10,084 nucleotides of DNA, taken from the NCBI GenBank assembly GCA_044375275.1, contig JBILMZ010000127.1:1-10084 (forward strand). Direction: 5' to 3'. A program made the translations under genes and the position numbers. The notes below the pieces were generated by a model. The model worked only from the letters and a program-made list of their open reading frames with translations. It searched no databases and was not told the origin of the DNA. Position 1 is the stretch's first letter; every line of letters begins with the position of its first letter. Below, piece after piece: positions 7,041 through 10,084 of this stretch. This DNA comes from SZUA-430 sp044375275 (lineage in GTDB: Bacteria > Pseudomonadota > Alphaproteobacteria > Micropepsales > Micropepsaceae).

Positions 7041-7095
7041 ACCCTACGTCTTCGTCTCCGGGTGGCCTGCCACCCGGAGACGAAGGCGTAGGGTG
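7040..7095 (-). repeat. 26-bp-stem palindrome starting inside the tRNA CCA
   Basis: The arms at 7040-7065 and 7070-7095 are reverse complements with a single mismatch (T against C near the base), separated by CCTG on the plus strand. The arm next to the tRNA begins on the second base of the encoded CCA end, so the tRNA 3' end and the palindrome overlap by two bases. No T tract follows, so it is a poor intrinsic terminator. It looks like a palindromic element placed at, or evolved from, the tRNA 3' trailer. Confidence 0.8.
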
Positions 7096-7181
7096 GCGGA
7101 TGGGGTGAGATTCGAACTCACGGTACGTTGCCGTACTCCGCATTTCGAGTGCGGTGCGATAGACCACTCTGCCACCCATCC
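7094..7181 (-). tRNA. tRNA-Ser (anticodon CGA)
   Basis: The 88-base gene folds as a class II tRNA. The acceptor stem GGATGGG (7181-7175) pairs with CCCATCC (7104-7098), followed by discriminator G and an encoded CCA (7096-7094). The anticodon arm is CCGCA-CTCGAAA-TGCGG, giving anticodon CGA (7147-7145), which reads TCG serine codons. The long variable arm GTACGGCAACGTACC is typical of serine tRNAs, and the T arm holds GTTCGAATC. It lies on the same strand as the KAS III-like gene upstream and the GIY-YIG gene downstream. Confidence 0.97.
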
Positions 7182-7188
7182 GTATCCG

Positions 7189-7194
7189 ATTAAA
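7189..7194 (-). promoter_or_regulatory. Probable -10 box of tRNA-Ser
   Basis: The minus strand carries TTTAAT seven bases before the first base of the mature tRNA, a five-of-six match to TATAAT in an otherwise GC-rich spacer. No convincing -35 lies 16-18 bases farther upstream. Only the position and AT content support the call. Confidence 0.4.
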
Positions 7195-7261
7195 AAGGGG
7201 CGTGGTCGTCTGAAGGGGCGGATGAATACCCGAGGCTGAAGCCGCCTGCAACTCCGTTCCG

Positions 7262-8305
7262 TCAGTTAAAGGTTAGCAGCGCCGACCCGATTGAAAAACT
7301 GGCGCCAAAGCCGATGAGCAGCGCATTTTCGCCCTTTTTGGCCTTTCCTTCGCGCACAAGCTGGTCGAGCAGAAGCGGAATGCTGGCGCTGGACGTGTTG
7401 CCGGTTTCAGCAAACGAGGCACAAAGCCGCGACGGGTCGATGCCCGCGGACTTGCAGGCCGGGATCAGGATCCGTGTCAGGTTGGCCTGGTGGGGAATGA
7501 GCCAGTCAATCGCGTGCCCCTCGGCCTGGTGGCGGCGGATCTCGTCAACGAGGATGCGTGTCGCGCCAACGGCGACCGGAGGCCCGGCCATGTACCACCG
7601 CGCATTGTCGGGCACTTCCGCCTGCTGGTCGTTGGCCAGCATGCCGGCGCCTTTGACGAGCGCAATCGTCCCCGTATCCACCATTGAACTGGCCCGACTC
7701 GTCACGATTGACGCAATCCCGGGAGACAGGTTCGAGAGCAGGACGCCGGCCGCCGCGTCACCGAACAGCGTGCTGATGCCAAACGCCTTGGGGTCATACG
7801 TGATGCAGCGTGATGAGAACTCGATCGCCAGCAGCGCGACCTTGCGATAGCCCATAGCCTGCACAAGGCTGCGCCCCACGGTCACGGCATACATGAAGCC
7901 GGTGCAGGCATTGCTGCTGATGTCCAGCACAAACGGGTGGGCGAGTGCGCCATGTTTCTCGCGCGAGGCGGCGACGATCTGCTGCGACAGGCCCGGGAAG
8001 CCTTGCGTCGACGATGACGAGACAATCACCGCATCAAGTTGTGACCAGTCACGCGAGCCCATCAATTGCTCAAGAAGGGCAACGCCCGTATCGACCGGAT
8101 TTTCATCGGGAGAGAAAAAGCGACGAGACCTCAGGCCCGTCTTCTGCTCGATGACTTCCGCACGCGAACGGGCCGTCGCGTCGGCTTCGTCATCACGCAC
8201 ATTGCGCGCGTGGGCACCATCAATGAGCCGTTGGCCGATGTCACGATTGGTGACGACCATGTGCGGCAGGATGCTGGCGGTCGAGAGCACTGAGACGGTA
8301 TTCAT
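7262..8305 (-). CDS. KAS III-type 3-oxoacyl-ACP synthase (FabH-like)
   Basis: KAS III enzymes join an acyl-CoA starter to malonyl-ACP or related acceptors by decarboxylating condensation. This thiolase-fold protein has 347 residues, slightly longer than housekeeping FabH (about 315-330). The full catalytic triad is visible: C134 in DISSNACTGF, H272 in PHQANLTRI and N303 in ETGNTSSASIP. GDAAAGVLLS (182-191) and the terminal GFGASFSIGSALL are further family landmarks. An insertion around 28-50 (DGAHARNVRDDEADATARSR) and the SSSSTQGFPG stretch distinguish it from standard FabH. The ATG at 8305 has AGGGAA five bases upstream. No plsX, fabD or acp lies nearby, so it is probably a specialised enzyme (lipid, signal or quinone-side-chain chemistry) rather than the fatty acid initiator. 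A Coq4-type gene lies directly upstream on the same strand. Confidence 0.88.
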   Translation of the reverse strand: MNTVSVLSTASILPHMVVTNRDIGQRLIDGAHARNVRDDEADATARSRAEVIEQKTGLRSRRFFSPDENPVDTGVALLEQLMGSRDWSQLDAVIVSSSSTQGFPGLSQQIVAASREKHGALAHPFVLDISSNACTGFMYAVTVGRSLVQAMGYRKVALLAIEFSSRCITYDPKAFGISTLFGDAAAGVLLSNLSPGIASIVTSRASSMVDTGTIALVKGAGMLANDQQAEVPDNARWYMAGPPVAVGATRILVDEIRRHQAEGHAIDWLIPHQANLTRILIPACKSAGIDPSRLCASFAETGNTSSASIPLLLDQLVREGKAKKGENALLIGFGASFSIGSALLTFN

Positions 8306-8328
8306 GGGACTTCCCTGACAAGGGACGC

Positions 8329-8385
8329 ACTATGAAAACCTGAACAGGCTCTTGTCCAGAAATGTCTCGTCGCAAGGACAAGAGC
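8329..8385 (-). promoter_or_regulatory. Promoter of KAS III-like gene with inverted repeat over -35
   Basis: On the minus strand TGGACA (8358-8353, five of six to TTGACA) and CATAGT (8334-8329, four of six to TATAAT) are 18 bases apart. A perfect 10-bp inverted repeat, GCTCTTGTCC at 8348-8357 and GGACAAGAGC at 8376-8385, with an 18-base gap, covers the -35 box. The spacing suits a dimeric regulator touching two half-sites. Alternatively the repeat is a large-loop stem ending the Coq4 transcript, but there is no T tract directly after it. Confidence 0.45.
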
Positions 8386-8442
8386 GGGCACGGCAGGATT
8401 GGTTGCAGGTGCCCGATTTTGCGGCAATTCGGCGTTTATGCC

Positions 8443-9240
8443 TCAGGCGGTCGCCAGCTGCATGTCAGTTCCAACGCGATCCCGAACGTTTTTGGGAACT
8501 GCTTCATAGAATGTCGGGCGCTGGATATTCAGCCGTGCACGCGCCGCTTCGAGCGGCTCGGCGAGCAGCTTGATATAGTCTTCACCGGGGAGCCACTTCG
8601 CCTGGCGACCATTCCGGAAAGCCTGCTTCACGGCCTGGTAAACCGGATAGCCGGGCAGGACAGACCGGATCTTGAAGATGCCGCCCCATGCAATGAGACC
8701 GAAGCCGAGCGACTTGGTCTGGCTATAGGAAAAGGCAACCACGCAGGCTTCGCCCAGCGCATCGCGACTATAGCCGGTGAGAATGTGCCAGAGATCATGG
8801 ACGTCACGCATGCGTCGCCCGTACCAGGCATACGGGTGCTCGGCGTCGATCGCCTTGTCAGCGCCCCTGCGGCTTTCCTCGATCAACCCTTCAGCTGAAA
8901 TGTTCTGGCTGGTCACGAAGTCCAGATACGCACGTCCAACAGATCCTTCGGGCAGGCTGGCCAGGAACGCTCGGTCGGACAGGACCACGGCGAGTTCCTG
9001 GCGACGATAGGCGATGGCGCCGCCCTGCGGTGTCGACAGGAGGCGTGCATATCCGTTTGGAACCGACTTGCCGCTGAGCGCGCGCATGATCTCGAAGACC
9101 TGCGCCGTGTCTTCCTTGTTCTTGAACAGGCGAAGCAGGGCCCTGAACGCCTTGATGGGCTGAACGCGGAACGTACCTTCCTCGAAGGAGGCAGCAGGTG
9201 TGCCTCTCACTTCGGAGCGATAACTGGTTACGAGCGTCAT
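8443..9240 (-). CDS. Coq4-family ubiquinone biosynthesis protein
   Basis: Coq4 proteins take part in ubiquinone biosynthesis; the eukaryotic protein is known as part of the CoQ complex and for ring C1 chemistry. The 265-residue product carries the family metal motif HDxxH-x11-E: H148, D149 and H152 in VHDLWHILTGYSRDALGE with E164. The preceding PYAWYGRRMRD and following helical segments also fit. There is no signal peptide; the protein is probably a peripheral membrane or cytoplasmic protein. The ATG at 9240 has AGAGGA about six bases upstream. Its promoter contains a perfect 17-bp palindrome, so it is probably under repressor control, unlike a constitutive ubiquinone gene. The KAS III-like gene follows on the same strand after 137 bases with its own promoter. 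Whether it truly serves ubiquinone synthesis or a related lipid is open. Confidence 0.88.
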   Translation of the reverse strand: MTLVTSYRSEVRGTPAASFEEGTFRVQPIKAFRALLRLFKNKEDTAQVFEIMRALSGKSVPNGYARLLSTPQGGAIAYRRQELAVVLSDRAFLASLPEGSVGRAYLDFVTSQNISAEGLIEESRRGADKAIDAEHPYAWYGRRMRDVHDLWHILTGYSRDALGEACVVAFSYSQTKSLGFGLIAWGGIFKIRSVLPGYPVYQAVKQAFRNGRQAKWLPGEDYIKLLAEPLEAARARLNIQRPTFYEAVPKNVRDRVGTDMQLATA

Positions 9241-9276
9241 GGGTATCCTCTTGAGGCAGCGCGGTGGGACAACAGG

Positions 9277-9299
9277 ATTATGACTGACAAATTGTCAGT
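9277..9299 (-). promoter_or_regulatory. coq4-like promoter with 17-bp perfect palindrome (operator)
   Basis: ACTGACAA-A-TTGTCAGT at 9283-9299 is a perfect odd-length palindrome. On the minus strand it is followed at once by CATAAT (9282-9277), a five-of-six -10 box, so the dyad fills the spacer between -35 and -10. That placement, with TGACA/TGTCA half-sites and tight symmetry, is typical of TetR-type repressor operators. The -35 hexamer is poor (TCGCAA at the 17-base distance). No regulator gene lies inside this window. Confidence 0.6.
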
Positions 9300-9326
9300 T
9301 TGCGACAGGTTTTCAAGGGGGCGCCG

Positions 9327-10084
9327 TCAAGGCTTCAGCGGGTCCCCGAAGGAATTGGCTGTGGCAATTACATCATCAAGGCGTGGCAGCCTTGCCTCAT
9401 TGCCCAGGTGCTGAACGCCGTGCGCGGAGGCCGCTCGGGCAAACCTGAAGTGCAGGTCCCAGGACCTCTCGGGCCAATGCATCTGGGAAAACACATACGC
9501 GCCATGGAAAAGGTCGCCGGCACCATTCGTGTCCACGACGCGTTCCGATGGCACATGCAGCGCGGGCAACGCCTGCATGCCATCGTCCTTTTCGCGCCAG
9601 ATCATGCCGCGCTCACCCAGCGTCACACCCGCGACGCGGCAACCCTTGTCCTGCAGCAGGCCGATTGTGCCTTCCGGATCAAGATTGAGTTGCTCGCAAA
9701 ACCGCTCACTCACGATCGCGACGTCGACAAACGAAAGCAGTTCCAGTGTCGTGTCGCGCACGCCACCACCATCCAGCGAGACCAGTATGCCGCGCTCGCG
9801 TGCAGTGCGCGCATAGGCGATGGCTGCATCACCCTGGTGCCCATCAAGGTGGAGCGTCCTGCATCCATCAAGGTTCAGTTGCGGAAACGGATGAAGGTAG
9901 TGGTCATCGCGACACCGTACGATGGCGCGCTTGCCGTCATTGGGCATGATGAATGACAGGGATGATCGCTCGACCTTCCGCGCATGGAGCGGGATGCGAT
10001 AGGCGGAAGCCATGTCCATGAACATGCGGCCGAGCCAGTCATCGGCAATGGTAGCCATCAGGTCCGGAACAATGCCAAGCTTGG
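9327..10084 (-). CDS. PfkB-family sugar kinase (N-terminus outside window)
   Basis: This ribokinase-fold enzyme phosphorylates a sugar or nucleoside using ATP. About 251 residues are visible; the frame stays open through the right edge (KLGIVPDLMATIADDWLGRM), so the ATG at 10058 is internal and the true start lies beyond. The N-terminal sugar-binding GG motif is therefore missing from view. The C-terminal signature VDTNGAGDLFHGAY (the D of GAGD is the catalytic base) is intact, and LGERGMIW and SLDGGGV match the ATP-side strands. The sequence resembles sugar kinases of the fructokinase/YihV sort, but the substrate cannot be read from it. The stop lies 87 bases before the Coq4 ATG, and Coq4 has its own promoter in that gap. 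Confidence 0.9.
   Translation of the reverse strand, partial: KLGIVPDLMATIADDWLGRMFMDMASAYRIPLHARKVERSSLSFIMPNDGKRAIVRCRDDHYLHPFPQLNLDGCRTLHLDGHQGDAAIAYARTARERGILVSLDGGGVRDTTLELLSFVDVAIVSERFCEQLNLDPEGTIGLLQDKGCRVAGVTLGERGMIWREKDDGMQALPALHVPSERVVDTNGAGDLFHGAYVFSQMHWPERSWDLHFRFARAASAHGVQHLGNEARLPRLDDVIATANSFGDPLKP

Noticed and set aside
7040..7095. Strong intrinsic terminator for tRNA-Ser
   Set aside because: The stem is very strong but no T run follows on the minus strand, and the stem overlaps the CCA end, so calling it a standard terminator is not supported.
6868..7251. 127-codon minus-strand frame running through tRNA-Ser and hairpins
   Set aside because: It crosses a well-formed tRNA gene and overlaps the GIY-YIG gene in another frame; the translated sequence has no recognisable domain.
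8362..8898. 178-codon plus-strand frame over the end of the Coq4-like gene
   Set aside because: It overlaps the conserved HDxxH-bearing gene on the opposite strand and lacks any family feature or ribosome site.
1..10084. CRISPR array, insertion sequence or prophage
   Set aside because: No regularly spaced direct repeats, transposase, integrase or phage structural gene was seen on either strand.

Overview
The window looks like chromosomal DNA from a GC-rich member of the Pseudomonadota. The reasons are a Coq4-type ubiquinone protein, a catecholate-type TonB receptor with a Fur-like palindrome upstream, and a CCA-encoding tRNA-Ser(CGA). I cannot decide safely between the alpha and gamma classes. 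No phage, transposon, integron or CRISPR array is visible.

Layout. The left edge holds the last 57 codons of a short-chain dehydrogenase (KduD-like tail). An AT-rich control region with two dyads follows, then a complete catalase-peroxidase gene (katG). katG converges on a complete TonB-dependent siderophore receptor gene on the minus strand, with a hairpin between them. Upstream of the receptor lie a 19-bp Fur-like palindrome and a small multidrug resistance (SMR) transporter gene. The SMR gene is broken by one missing base in a T run; restoring one T gives a normal 105-residue protein. Next, on the plus strand, a membrane-anchored SRPBCC protein is followed 3 bases later by a small protein related to the MGMT alkyltransferase family.

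The rest of the window is on the minus strand. Reading in the direction of transcription from the right edge, it holds a PfkB-type sugar kinase (running off the window), a Coq4-family protein with a perfect 17-bp palindrome in its promoter, a KAS III-type ketoacyl synthase with its own promoter and an inverted repeat over the -35 box, tRNA-Ser(CGA), a near-perfect 26-bp-stem hairpin that starts inside the tRNA CCA, a second shorter hairpin, and a GIY-YIG nuclease gene.

How the genes may work together. katG (peroxide removal) beside a siderophore receptor fits a locus responding to iron and peroxide. The Coq4-like and KAS III-like genes are neighbours with individually controlled promoters and may form a small lipid or quinone-related unit; this is inference. 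The tRNA, palindromic hairpins and GIY-YIG gene form the least ordinary arrangement here. I see no convincing large undescribed system. The best leads are that tRNA-linked hairpin/nuclease module, the Coq4-KAS III pair, and the SRPBCC/MGMT-like gene pair.
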